64,000 nt of DNA from Nymphaea colorata (GCF_008831285.2 NC_045138.2:28801934-28865933); one strand, 5' to 3'; shown: positions 12,902-25,704, counted from the first letter of the stretch. Notes: generated by a model from the sequence alone, not told the origin. A program made the numbers and translations.

Positions 12902-14881
12902 GATTGCACGACATTTTACGGTAGAAAAAGATTTAGTACCCGAACATCGTTGTTTTATAGATTCAATTTGAACTAGTTGCTTCAGAGTCTATTTTTAAGG
13001 ACACTGGTTGTGACAAAACGGAAACCCAAATACTCGATTTGGATGAAATTTGTGTAAGATATAGCAGCTGACCCTGTCTCATAAATTCGGCAAAGGAGCC
13101 AACACAGTTTCTTATCTTGTTTTCTATTAGCTGTACATGTCTCTAGATACCCCATAGGCCATAGCAATTTTTACAACAGCAAGTGAACAAAATAGAAGAG
13201 CAAATCGAAGTATCCATCTGATACAGCAGATGGCCTTTACAAGGCCGTGACATGCGCGGTGTATTATACATGTAAATTGCAGAATTAGGCAGCCGCAGCA
13301 TGACGACGCGGAAAACCGAAATAACATGATAAAATTCTTCATGCCATGTGAAACTATGCGGTCCATCGATCTTGAAATCAGAGAGCGTGACGGGCAAACT
13401 GTAACCGCACCAGCTAAGAGCCTAAGAAAGATGTAGAACAGGGATTTATCCATCTACGTACCTGCCGACGAAAGCTTCAACAAGTAGTCAGAACTATAGC
13501 CAACTTCAGTAGGACACGTGAAAGTTCAAGTTTAGCAGACACCACATTGATGATAATAGTTTGACCTTTCTCGGTAAAGAAACCACTAAGTTCCTGCCGC
13601 TTCTCTTTCCTTAAACAAGTGCTGCAGTTCTTCCTAAAATTCATCTTCATCCCTCTATACATTCTTCCACGTTGTTACCTCCAGTCTTCCTCAACGGGTG
13701 CTCAATCATCTCGCATTACCACATTCGTATGCCCCGAATGCTTCTTGCAGAACATCGAAGCCCAGTCTGATGCCTGGAGTCATTATTTTGCTTATTATAT
13801 TCCGCAATTTTCTCATTCCACGTTTTTTTTTTTTTTCCCAAAAGTTCAAAGCAATCGTTAGCCAGGTCTGTCCTTATATTTTGTGCAATATTCTTTCACC
13901 ATTTCCCGTCAATGAATAAGGAATATATGTTTCACATTCAGTTCTTTAAGCGGGGTTTCAGAAAATAGTTGCAAGTGTTTTTGCCTGACGGACGTTTCTT
14001 TGTTTTATTACTCACAATAGAGATAGATGTAAAAGATCAAGCTCGCCTTTCTCCAAAGGTGAAAAACATCAACCCATGTGAATATTCATTAAATAGATGT
14101 TAGTGGAGTTCTTGCATCTTAGTATTAAGAAATGACAATCAACTAAAACCCACTCCTAATGTATGCTTCTAAGGCAAATGAAAGTCCCTTCTGCGCTCCC
14201 ACCCCCACACCTCCAAAGAAAACACGCATTGACACCAAGATTGAGAGATCGACTCAGTTTCGGGTGGAGTAACTGGGGACTGGTGAACTATGAGGTGCAG
14301 CAGCATGCAAAAGTAGACAAGATATAGACTGTTGTAAACCTCACCTTAACAATTGCTGTATATTATGCATAGTGAAACACAACCTCGTATACATCTGCTC
14401 ACCTATCAGCTATTAATCTTAAGCAAAAACCTGCAGAATCACAAGTCGGGAGGGAATTCCAGAATACATGGACATGAATGCACTGAATGCAGCAGGCAGA
14501 CGAGACTTGAAGTGGAGGCGCATGTCCAGCATTGAGACTCCGTAACCAAGGAACAGGGTTCCCTTGCTGAAACAGAGCAAAGTGACCTCTCGTGAACAGT
14601 TCAGATGGAAGAACAGGAATGATGTACCGTTCCAACTGACAGATAAGGCTGCAATTGGGGATAGGTTATATTCCAGACAGAATTTGGGCTTCAAAGCAGG
14701 ACATCTAGGTTAGAAGGCACCTATAAAAAGGTTCAGTTTCATGAACCAGACATATGCTGAATAAGAAGACACGTAGAAAAAGGTTCAGTATTCATGAACC
14801 GTATGGAAAACTTGCGTTACTGAAACTACCTGCTGCCATGATGTTGGTCTCTTCCACCAGATTACAAATTAAATAACACTC
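8132..14881. other. Spacer between the Hsf gene and the kinesin 3' end
   Basis: No gene is supported. 8132-8900 is probably the Hsf 3' UTR and terminator. A GC-rich island at about 10450-10730 has overlapping open frames on both strands without recognisable domains and resembles a transposon fragment. Several TA, CT and TG microsatellites lie between 11.3 and 12.9 kb. Around 14731 and 14779 there are two copies of a short dyad (GGTTCAG, then CATGAACC) just beyond the kinesin stop codon, likely within its 3' UTR. Confidence 0.55.
11659..11733. repeat. CT then TA microsatellite
   Basis: About 21 CT repeats are followed directly by about 15 TA repeats. A related TA run followed by GA repeats lies at about 11343-11383. 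Confidence 0.9.
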
Positions 14882-17800
14882 TCATTGCCATTTTCTAGGA
14901 GGTGGTTTTGGGGTTGTTGCTGGTTTCTGACTAACAATTGATCTTCGCAAACCTGAGAAAGAATGGAATGAAGAGAGGTTAGCAAATATAAAAGAGGAAT
15001 ACAGAGACACACACATATACATAGAGAGAAAGCAAATTCTTCCTTACTGGTGGATGCCCTCATGGAATTTGTGGTCACAGACTGTCGACGAGTAGTTACT
15101 GATTGCCTCGGTTTGGGTGGTGGACGAGGAATGCTTGATGGGACTTTTGACCTGCAATTGGAGTTGAAAAGCTTAAGAAATGATTGGTATAATTTAGCAT
15201 TGCTTCAAACAAGTAGAATTAAAACAAAATCCAGTCTGTAAAACAAATGGAAAGAGATGAAATACTGACTTCATGCAAAACTGTAAAAGAAAAATCATCT
15301 TAATCTGCATCATCTTAAAGAAATGTGGACCAGAAAACTACGAAGCTAATGAAGGTTCATAGAAAACAGAATTGCTTGATAAGAAGTATTTATATTAAAA
15401 TTGCAATATGCTTTACAGAGGAAAATTTGGAGAGTTTAGCTTTATTTTGGCAACTTTTATATTATGCACTATTGCATTTTTATCCTTAAAAGTCACAACA
15501 TTTCATGGTGTTCGAGTTTACATGAAAAGCTACCAAAATAAAGCTAAACTCTCCAAATTTTCCTCTGTAAAGCATATTGCAATTTTTAAGCTTGATCAGC
15601 TTTTCAATCTAGAAATATCCATCCAACACTACAGAGAAAGTGATCGAGAGTAAAACAAAAATTAAAAGAAATCATCTATCAACAAGTTGACTTCTATATA
15701 CAAGAAAATCGATAGGCTTGGCATTAAAACATCCTTACTGTTTCTCACTATTTGAATTTTTAGCAGCTTCTGGGAAAAGGGTAAGCTCCACTATGCTGGA
15801 CATTGAGCCATCAGTCTCTGTACCCATAGAGAGACCTCCATCGGATATATCACTCAATCTCTCTTCCAAGTCACCATCGCCAATTCCTAAAAGCTCAACA
15901 TCAGCTGAAGTAGTTTGATTTGGATACATGGTAACGTGCTGGGGCTGCTGGTAATGTTCTTTTTGACCTCTAAAGTCATCAAAAGACTGCTGTGAACTAG
16001 CCTCTGAATGCTTGTCACTATACTCAGAATAGTTATCCAAATCAGAAGCTGCCTTTCTCCGGGCTGCTGCTGCCGCTGCATCACACAGAGAGGAACTTGA
16101 TAGAGGCCTATTCAGGTTTCCAGTGGAAGATCTTCGAACCCGACTACTAGAGCCTCCTAGAGTTGACCTAGGAGACAAAGATGATGTATGTTTAGGAGAG
16201 TTCGAGCGTCGCCTTCCCATTGAAACTCCAGGTGAGAATACCCTCTGATCTTTGAGAGACTGCAACCGTTCAATTTCTGCATCCTTGTTTGCAACTAGAT
16301 CCTTGAGTTGTGACACCTGTAGAACAGAAGTCTAGATCAGCTTTTCGTTTTTTCAGATTGGCAGAATAGATTGTGAAATACCATGTAAAAAGATTTTCCT
16401 TGGCAGTAAATCATATCATACAAAACACATGCTAAGCATGAATTCCAATGACGATAGCATAGCATGGATAAATACATTTTCCAGCAACAAAATACAAACA
16501 CCAACAAACAAATGATGAAAAGTACTACAAAATAGCTGCCCTAAATTTCAAACGACTGACTGTCATGCACTTGAGAAACAGCCACTAAATCAAGCTGCCC
16601 TCTCCCTGAAATGTGAGCTGCTAAAAGAAAAAAATTATAAGACAATCGAAGAATAAAAGAAGGAAACCTGTTCCATTAGGTCTCTAACATCTTTGCTCTC
16701 TTTGTTGCTCTTGGCAGCCCCTAACTCAACGCCTGACACTCTTTCAGCGAACTTTAAGGTACTAATAGTCTCAGAATATGACTCTATATCAGGATTAAGT
16801 TGCACAAACATAAGAGTCTTAGCTTGACCACCTGACATAAAATCAGAGATTAGAATTCACAAAATATATCGTAAACGTATCATTTGAAAAAGCACGCAGT
16901 TTGAGGCCATGAAATGCTAAGCATGACAAACATAAACTATGTCAATTGACAAATAATACCTAAAGAACCCTGTAGAATCTGAGTAAGTTTACTGTTTCTA
17001 AATGGTACATGAGAGTTCTTTTGAGATAGTGCATGTATAACATCTCCAAGAGCAGACAAAGACTTGTTAATATGCTGTGCTTCTCTAAGTCTGTCTCCTG
17101 TAGCTTCTGAGCGCTCAACCCTTTCACTTCCAGCAAGGTCTATCAAATGAAGTGAACCCCGTAAAGCAACACCAGTTTCCAAATTTGTCCCTCGAACATG
17201 CACTGTAAGGACACTGCAAAAAAAATGAATTCAAAAGGATGCTACAGAGAAATGTGAAACAGTCAACCAAGTGTATACTTATATTGAACAGGAAAAGCCC
17301 AAGCCCCTCAACCCCATAAAATGACAAGGCTGGACATGAAGAGAAACCTGTGCGACCGGCTGCTCCTCTCATTCAAGGCAGTTGCACCTACAGCCCTGTT
17401 CATCTGACCAATCTGCATTAGTGCAAGCACATCACTGGTTGAATCAACCTGATGCATGCTTGCATCAGGAACGCTTAACCCATTGGGTTGCGATGTGCTC
17501 CAAATCCCAAGTGTATGCAAGTCAAAGAAACGCTTACAAAATTGACAAGTGCAGGGAATCGCATGAACCCACATTTTGAGAGAGTCAACATAAAGGTGTT
17601 CATAAAGCATTGGAACATTTTCTGTACACAAAAACTCTATTGAATATAATACTAAAAGAAATGGCAAGTAGATAAGTCCTAGCTATAAAGCAAACAAGAT
17701 AAATCAAACAATGAAAGGAGGAGCATGGAGTCCCCTTCAGCTTATGTTAACAAGTCCTGGCATGTCAAGGGTAGAATTCATCCCATCCGGCATGGTATTT

Positions 17801-20800
17801 AAAAGGATATCTCTTCTGGGGACCATCACTTATAAGAAGATCACGCACTTGTTCATTGTATATTTCAACCATCTGAACTCCAATTTCATATGTGTAGGTG
17901 CTTCTTCTTTTCTGGGAAATGAGGAAAAGGTCATTTAGTGCTCGATAGTTGACTCCCCAGGATGCCTCCAAAGATGGATCTGGTCCACTCTGACAAAACA
18001 AGGCATGTATATCAACATGTGAAATCAAGAGAAACTACAAGTATTTTTCAGTAACTTTTTTTGGCATAATAAGAGGACTGACTGGTACCAGCAAAAAAAA
18101 TGAATGAGAGATTCAGTCAAATGCAGTACAGAAAATCATACCATTGTAAAGGTCTTCCCAGAACCAGTTTGACCATAAGCAAAAATGCAAACATTAAAGC
18201 CATCAAGGACAGATCGTATAAGCGGCCGTGTGTCCATAAATACCTCCTCTGCCAAAAGTTAAACAGAGTCAATAGCCAAATAAGCATAAGACAAAGCAAC
18301 AGAAGCAGAGGTGATTACTTGCCCATAAGTGCATGTAGCACAAAGGCAACAATCAAATAAATTATTTTGAGGATATTATGAATAAAACAACCTGTAATAG
18401 ATAACTTAAGACATGACAAAATCCAAAAGAAATTTGTCATTCCAATATATTTAACAGCCTTAACACCAAAAAAGCTATACAGTTGCGGCTACAGAAAGGA
18501 TCAACCATAAATATTGGACGTCCATAAAGACCTTGAGTAGTTGTTGGACCATACACCTTGTTGAACTTGAACATCCTTTGACCATCTTTTCCCGGTTTGG
18601 ATGGATTTGAAACAAGCAATTCACCATCTTCTCCAATATACTCAATGGTGGTTTGCTTTCCAGCCTGGCCAGCCAGGAATGGCCTTACTCTACAGTATAC
18701 CCTAATATTTCCTGTTTGCAAATGAAAATCCAAGTGTCAGAAACATAGAAGCATATAAAATGTAACTAAATATTACCATGAAGCACCTTTTAAGTCTTGA
18801 ACTTCATTATACAGCTTTCTATTTTCATCAAGAACAATATGGTAGTTTTGTGCTGCATCAGCCAAGCCTTTGAGATTGACACCTGTGGAAAAAGGAAATC
18901 CACATGATCTGGAACATAACTGATGCAGTGGGGAAGAAGACTGCTCCTCTAACCCACGATCAATGCCTAAATTGAACTAAGGAATTCAAAGGGAACATGA
19001 AAAGGAACAGAAATAACTGAAAGAAGGGAAACTCAAAGAAGATCAGGGTTTCAGTAATCTCCAAAAACTAATTACAAATGAGACTCTAAACGTCTATATA
19101 CAGCCTGAAGTGGACCCTTCGATTTAGATCCGAACAACTTAATCATAAACCCTCAAATACTAAAACGAGATCCAAATAAAATAAAATAATAAATAAAAAC
19201 AAAATTGAAAATGAATCTGTCTTCTTTTTTTTTTTATGCACAGCTCCTGCGTCATACTCCCAGGGTTAAAAAGAGTCATCCTGGATGATGTAGATCTCAC
19301 AGGTAGGTAGTTGATGCCCCACCTGGATCCCAAATGATCTGAATCAGGTATATCGTATTTGATCAGATGCCCTTGAAATCAGTTTAAAAATTGTAAGAAC
19401 CGGTTTATAGAGACCCGATCGGTCTGGTTCTTGCTCAATACAGACCCGATCGGTCTGGTTCTTCCTCTCAGGTCCCAAGTTAGATCCCAAACCCAAGATT
19501 TGGGTTCAGACACGAGGGCACCAAGGGCTCGATGGACGGGCAACTCGCCTGACTCTACCCCTTTCTTCTTCCACCGTCAGGTACCTAAGGATGCCAGAGG
19601 AGGGCCTGACCGGCACCGTCCGGCAAGCGGCTGGTTCGTCCCTTGTTTTGGGTAGTAACCTTACTGCTCCACAGTTTGCCGCCTCAAAATCGCCCAAGAC
19701 AAGCATCATCAGCAGTCGTCTCTTAGCCAACCCAACGACCGCAACGACCGGAAGGGCTGCCGCCAGCATTTGTTGTGGAATATTGAACAATCCTAGGGTG
19801 CAGCAAGTGTCTGGGAGGAAACCGGTGGCTCTTCTGCTAGCAATAAAGCAGTCCGACACCGGGCACGGAGCATCTAGTAGTGGCGAAACCTATAGGAGGG
19901 AGGGGGCGACAACTGCATTGTTGTCTGTCGATTGGGTGGCTTCGTGGGGTGTGACAAACACCTCTTGCCATGTCTTCCACCGTTGATGTAATCCCCCACT
20001 TCAATATGGTCTCACGAGGGTGACTCTAGATCACTGCTTCGCAGCCATTGTCCATTGTAGAGCATCGCAAGCTAGCAAGAGTGACTTCCGCCAGGCCTGC
20101 CCCTCTCCGCTTTGTAGTTGTATCCCCTTCTATCACTGGTGTTTGAAATACGCTTGGTTCCTTTGACTTTGATTTTGTTCACGGATTATTATCTTCGATA
20201 TGTTGCCGCCATGGTTGGAGCAAGTCCATCCTCTTTGTGCAGTTAGCCAGATCTTCACCCATTGTCTCTAGACCTTCTTGCATGCTTGTCAACGTACTCA
20301 GCAACCATATAATCCTCAGATCTTCCTTACTTTGAGCAATGGCCTTTGAGAATTTTTTTTTTGGTGCTTTTACCAAAACAGGATCATTCCTTAAATCTTC
20401 ATTTATTGTTGAAGATGGAGGAAAAACCCTGGGCTCTGACACCACTCTACTCTGATACAATGGAGAAGAGGACTGCTCCTCTAACCCATGATCAATATGC
20501 CTAAATTGAACTAAGGAAATCAAAGGGAACATGAAAAGGAATAGAAATAACTGAAAGAAGGGAAACTCAATGAAGATTAGGGTTTCATTAATCTCCAAAA
20601 ACTAATTACCAACTGAAACTTTAAACGTCTTTATATAGCCTAAAATGGACCCTTCGATCTAGATCCAAACAACTTAACAATAAATCAAACCCTAAAATAC
20701 TAAAACAAGATCCAAATAAAATAAAATAATAAATAAATGCCAAACTGAAAATGAATCTTTTTTTTATGCTCTGTTCCTGCATCATTAACAATGAAAAAAA

Positions 20801-23800
20801 ACTCAATATGCCAAGAAACTAAAATATTACCATACCTAGGTTATTAATTTCTTGCATCCAGTCCTTTTGTGTATCAACAATTTCCTTCTTTACAGCTTGT
20901 GAAACTAACCTTATGTCCTGCAAACATGACAAGCTTCTAGCATAATAATTTTCAAATGCATCAAAGAATGGAGAACCTGTCTACAAAGAGAGTGGCAAAT
21001 TGTACCTCAAGGGATTGAAGATGGTTGTCGATAAACATTTTATAGTGAAGCTCTGTTAGTTTCCATTCTTGAACTCTCGATTCAGAAAGAGCTTCAAGCT
21101 CTTCCACTTCTCTTTTTGACTCTTCTAGATGCCACTCAAGCTGCTTTATTTTCTTCTCCATCTCATGTATAGCACCTTTCCTCTGGGCTTCTAACTGCAA
21201 GTAACGCTGCTCATATGTCCCTTTAGTCATTTCAAGTTCTTCAGTCAAAGATGAAATTGCAAGTTCAGTGCCTCGTTTCTCATTCATTAGTCTAAGCACA
21301 TCCTGTTCCTCAAGTTTATGTTTCTCCTCCAAGTCGCTCTTCTCTGTCTGAGCACCACATACTCCATAATCAGTTTTGGTTAAGAAGACAATGCTAATGA
21401 CAATCAATAAGTACCGCCTGGACATTCTTAAAATCAAGAGAGCAACTGGGAATAGTATTGCTAAAGCTACGTTGAAGGTGGACCATGTGACACACCAAGG
21501 GCAATTCTTATTATGAAAACCTATCATATCGGAGTTCAGTCAATTCATCTCTAGGAATATGCTCCATACAATCCAAAGAAAGTACCCATAAAATGTGAAA
21601 ACAAGACCCACAATATCTTTCTAACGAAACCAAAATTGCTAACATGAAAGGAAAAATCAAGCAAAGTTAATTAATCAACACGAAAGTAGATGGAACAAAA
21701 ATTCACCTTTATCTTTTGAAGCTGATGGGAGACAATCTGTAAATGAAAAAGACATACTTAAGAAACTGGGATGTACACAACAAGGAAATCAGAAAAAATA
21801 TTATAATTTGGTTTAAATGAAAACACAAAGAGACTACATTTGAATCACTCCATACCTTGATTTCTTCACTTGTCCCAGATGCAAGAGTCTCGAGTACGCC
21901 AGCTCTGGAAACCAATCTTTCCTCACGTGCAAGAACCTCTTTAAGGGCAAGTTTTAGCTGCAAAATGCACATTATAAGCAATAACCAGCAAGCGGAAAAA
22001 AGTAGGCAGCTCGAAACTCTCAACATAACAATACTAAGAATAGATCATTACTTTCTTTATATGTTCCCCTTGGGTTGCCAACCTCCGTTCAATTTCTTGC
22101 ATAAGTTTTCTCAGTAAACTGTTTATTTGCTGAAGCACAATAACAGGTTAATCAATTATTATACAGCAACTTGTTACATTTAATATTTATAATCCTACAT
22201 GAAGAAAATGACTAGGAAACAAATGTCTTAATCATACTTGCATATAAGCATTTTCATTTTTGCAAGCATACCGGAGAAACTTCCCCCAACTTCTCTCCCA
22301 GAATTGCGTTTACAAGACCTAAAATGGACTGCGTCGGAGCATTCTGCAAAATGCATAGTAGGTATTTTTAATAGAAAGAGAGAAAAAGAAGAAGAAGGAA
22401 AACCTCTAATATGCTACCTATATGCCAACCTACATTCCAATAACTTACATCTAAAGTGTTCAAATTCATCATTCCGGAACTTTTCACTGCAGAAGCATCT
22501 AGTTGGTGTCCATTCAGTTGAAGAACTTCATTCAACCTTTGCCCAACACGATGCAGCCATTCTGAAGATGGTTCTGTAGGATATTTTGACAAAAATAATA
22601 AAATTTAAGGCAATGGAAATCAAAAATGTCCAATTATATACACATACAACTAGTTCCAATCTTCATCGACAAACCTAGGATTTGCTATCCCAGGCAAGGC
22701 CAATCTAGCATCAAGTGCCCTTCTCTTGAAATGATTGGTTGCACAAAATGTATTCTAGATTTGTCTACCCATGTGATGAAAAAGCCATGTAAACAAGGAC
22801 ACTGTTTGTTGTCAGTGAACAGTGTAAAGTTTTCCTAAAAAGCAATGCATACACATGACAGATTGCAAGGGACAAAACAAATCACCAGCAGAAAACGTCA
22901 ACCATTGCCCAAAAATGACATGCAAAAATGGTCAAACCATTGTAAAATAATTCCACTTTTCTGGAAGCTTGAAAATCAATTGCAACTGGTTAGCAGTTTA
23001 AAGATTAACACCACATTGGAGTAAAAACATACAAAAACTGATGAGGGGTACAACTTTAAAAATAATGTTGAAGATGCTTTGTTGTCTCCATGAAAATGAT
23101 TGTTCATTAGAAGAAATTCTGCATCAAAGTTTCATCCTCACTCTAAATGAATGTTAGCTGCATGGTATATGGATACACACATACAAGTTGAAAATTGTTT
23201 CCAAAGCTGGACACGCTTCTGAATAATAAATAGGAGCTCATGATAGAATTTTCTATAGTTGTATTAAAAATGTATGTCAATTTTTCCTTGACCTCATTTA
23301 TCACCTGACATAGGTTTCTAGCTTGTCAGCTATTCATGATCTGAAGCAAACATGGCACTTCCACAAGCATGCTAAACTTTTAATTGCTGTTATATCTGAC
23401 ACAGTATATCTCAATTTCAGATGCAGCCATGTCTGTGGACTGTGGGTATAATACGGTGTTTCCACAGGCAAGAAAAGCATGCTAAATCGCAAATTCCATT
23501 GACCACCTTTCAGCATGCTGAGGTGTCTACTGCCGAGTCTTCACCGGTCACACAAGCTGGGGGTGGTGGGCAAAACAGTGCATGGGTGTCTTGTGTGAAG
23601 GCAGTTTAGACTCTGGACATGGTAGCCTATAGTGCAAAGTTGAAGACATATACTCAGGCACCTTGTTTAGATCCAATACTTCAGTAGTTCACTACTGCTC
23701 AACTATTTTAATCACAATTAGGGATTAGATGCATAAACATATGGCCACAATATTCACTTCAAGAACCAGAACCAGCATCCGGGAGTTTCAATTTTGAACC

Positions 23801-25704
23801 TATAATTCGAGTCCAGATCTACATACACATGAGGACCTCATGAGCATGGACAGTGACATCCTTGTTCAATTTGTAGTAAGCAAAGATTGTTATCTCCGAA
23901 TCATCCCAGGCATAAGCTAGAGTACAACCTGATCAGTTACACTTCTAGCTATTGCACACAATGTTTACTGGCCCTATCCTGAATTACCCAATCTTTAAAC
24001 CCACAACAAATTGCAGCAGCTGAACATAAATATTCTCTGAATCGGGTTGCTGTTCCCTAGAAATGGTCACATATCAAGTAATTAGTTATGGCAGATATGG
24101 GATGGAAGTTGAAACCTTGGAACTAGCAACCAACAAGAGTTCCAAGGACATCCCACGATTGTTCTTCCCGAAAGCACCTAGTATTTCATTAACCTCATAA
24201 AGTCCATTTTTACAGTTAACATGCAAGCATACCTTTCACAGCAGGACCTTCTGTAAGTTTCTGAAATCTGGAATCGGAGCAATGGGTTTGCTTTTCCTCT
24301 CCATTGAGCAGCAAACTCTGCAAATTAGTGCGGTCTCCATGGCAACCATCTGCAGCACATGGCCTTTCTTCTGAAAGTGACAACCTTCTCCAATGCTGGC
24401 CACCACCTTTCAGCAAAACAAAGACAGACTAATGACAAGAGCCCTAAATAAGTCCAACAACAATAATATTGTAGATATAGATCATCTTCAGCACTACCAT
24501 TTGATGCAAAATGATCCTTGACACTCAGAAGACACTCGACAACAGCAGTCATTGAGCCCTGTAAAATGTCAACTATGAGAAAACAAGAAAGAGACATACC
24601 CATATTTCATGGTTTAGGAGGACATGAAACCATGAATGGAAGTCAAAATTAAAGTCTACAGTGCCTGTTCTAAATCTGAAAGCTCAAACTTTGGTAAACC
24701 AAGGTCATCCACTGCCAAAAGAAACTTCTTAACATTTTCACGCTTCTGCTTAAGAGAGAAACCAGCAAACTGCAGTGAATCAACATTCGTTTGGGTTTCT
24801 GGCTCCAAATTCAAATTTCCCTGCATATAACCAAACAAACAAGCATGTCATGTTCAACCGAGGACATTCCTTCGCATAAGAGAAAAAAATAGAAGCAATA
24901 GCTGAAGAACCATATCTTTATAATGGAGGACAGACACCGAAAACTCATTTAGAAGTAACTGAAAAGCATGAAAACTCTGATTTATAGAAGCATCAAAGGC
25001 AAACATAAGCAAGGATTCGACCTCTGGGATCAGGTCAGGATTTAGTGTCCTCAGGACGGCACACAAGACAGACCCATCAGCCAAATGCCTTCTCAAATCT
25101 TCTTCAGAAGCATCAGCCGGAATCCTCAGAGTAAGAAACAGTCCATTAAACCAGTCCACCACTTCCGACAGCTGATTAGAATTAGTCCCCATCTCTGTGA
25201 ATTTAAGGACATTTTTTGTCAGTGAAATTCAGAACAGATGTAAAGCTTCGCTAATTGTAAAGAAAAAGAAACATAGAAGCGCTAAAGATCAAAACCTGCA
25301 TTGCTGTATCGCCTTGAAGCTCTTGGTTCAGGTAAATTGCCATTAGCATCCATTTTGGTGTTACCATTTACCACACTTGGAGCAACCACCGTGGGGCTAA
25401 TTTCTTTAAGGTCACAAATTTTCCCATCTCCCTATTGGACAGTCAGATAAACCAGGAAAGCTGGTTTTATCAACTAGAGGGTTCATAGGAAACCCGACTC
25501 AAAGAGAATTCCTCTTCCAATTTGTTCTACCATAATTGAATGTAGCTGATCCGATCCCCGTGACAAAGCCGACCGACAACCTCAGTAGAGAACCGCCTTC
25601 CCCATATGGTCCTAACCATGCAGAAAATGCAGCAGCATTTCATAGGAAAGAAACAAAAAATAACGCTATACGTAGATTATATAGTGACACTGCTTACTGA
25701 CCAT
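14882..25704 (-). CDS. Kinesin-14 with calponin-homology domain (KCH type)
   Basis: Minus-end-directed microtubule motor family, many of which also bind actin. Exons in transcript order: 25704-25702 (ATG only), 25431-25296, 25194-25022, 24820-24665, 24558-24498, 24406-24233, 22573-22449, 22343-22272, 22129-22052, 21957-21856, 21736-21707 (30 bp), 21347-21006, 20917-20836, 18882-18787, 18711-18532, 18248-18142, 17989-17811, 17512-17348, 17213-16960, 16831-16668, 16316-15739, 15151-15048 and 14952-14882. All phases agree, giving 1143 aa. A CH domain spans about 56-172 ([10 protein letters not shown] to [12 protein letters not shown]), with coiled coil at about 300-540. The motor spans about 544-875, with P-loop GQTGSGKT (629-636), switch [10 protein letters not shown] (746-754) and switch II DLAGSER (779-785). 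The low-complexity tail ends PRKWQ. A motor preceded by CH and coiled coil defines KCH-type kinesin-14. If the ATG-only exon is wrong, the next in-frame ATG is 25353-25351. Confidence 0.9.
15398..15585. mobile_element. Hairpin MITE-like element in a kinesin intron
   Basis: Two 53-nt arms, 15398-15450 and 15533-15585, are perfect reverse complements, and pairing continues imperfectly into the 82-nt spacer. The element is flanked by TTA on both sides (15395-15397 and 15586-15588), a size and sequence typical of PIF/Harbinger target duplications, although the termini (AAATTGC) are not the usual Tourist ends. It lies in the intron between kinesin exons 15739-16316 and 15048-15151. Perfect arms imply a recent origin. 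The transcript would fold into a long hairpin, so a small-RNA precursor is also possible. Confidence 0.7.
17513..17810 (-). other. U12-type AT-AC intron in the kinesin gene
   Basis: Reading the minus strand, the exon ending CCCAGAAGAG is followed by ATATCCTTTT, the U12 5' splice-site consensus. The intron ends with TTTCTTTGACTTGCATAC; TTCTTTGAC differs at one position from the U12 branch-site consensus TTCCTTRAC and lies about 10 nt from the terminal AC. Joining AG to ACTTGGG restores [14 protein letters not shown], the sequence expected in kinesin-14 motors. No GT donor keeps the frame here. Confidence 0.85.
18921..19254 (-). repeat. 3' LTR of the kinesin-intron retrotransposon
   Basis: A 334-bp direct repeat of 20453-20784, starting TGATGCAGTGG and ending CTCCTGCGTCA on the plus strand. 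Confidence 0.85.
20453..20784 (-). repeat. 5' LTR of the kinesin-intron retrotransposon
   Basis: A 332-bp direct repeat of 18921-19254, starting TGATACAATGG and ending TTCCTGCATCA on the plus strand. The primer-binding site lies just inside it on the minus strand. Confidence 0.85.
24559..24664 (-). other. Probable GC-AG intron in the kinesin CH region
   Basis: The exon ends GATTTAGAACAG and is followed on the minus strand by GCACTGTAG; the next exon begins GGCTCAATGACT after TTTTACAG. Only a GC donor directly after CAG keeps the frame and gives [15 protein letters not shown], the expected end of a kinesin CH domain. The nearby GT (GCACT/GTAGAC) puts the next exon out of frame with an immediate stop. 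GC-AG introns are a known minor class. The donor beyond GC is not a strong match, so a sequencing error is the alternative. Confidence 0.6.

Larger units (their letters stand above)
18921..20784 (-). mobile_element. Non-autonomous LTR retrotransposon in a kinesin intron
   Basis: A 1864-bp element has LTRs at 18921-19254 and 20453-20784 that are about nine-tenths identical by eye. The ends carry an inverted repeat (TGATGCAG ... CTGCATCA). The flanking 5-mers are ATAAC (18916-18920) and TTAAC (20785-20789), a target duplication with one change. On the minus strand, 8 nt inside the 5' LTR, lies TGGTGTCAGAGCCC (20444-20431), one mismatch from the usual initiator-tRNA-Met primer-binding site TGGTATCAGAGCC. 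The 1.2-kb interior has no gag, protease, reverse transcriptase or integrase that I can recognise; a minus-strand frame after the PBS continues to about 20179 without a known domain. The element lies wholly in the intron between exons 20836-20917 and 18787-18882, so the motor frame is unharmed. Confidence 0.85.

Noticed and set aside
17811-17989. Read-through of the kinesin exon into [12 protein letters not shown] and a stop, as a truncated motor
   Set aside because: The extra residues do not match the family, and the U12 splice restores the expected motor sequence exactly.
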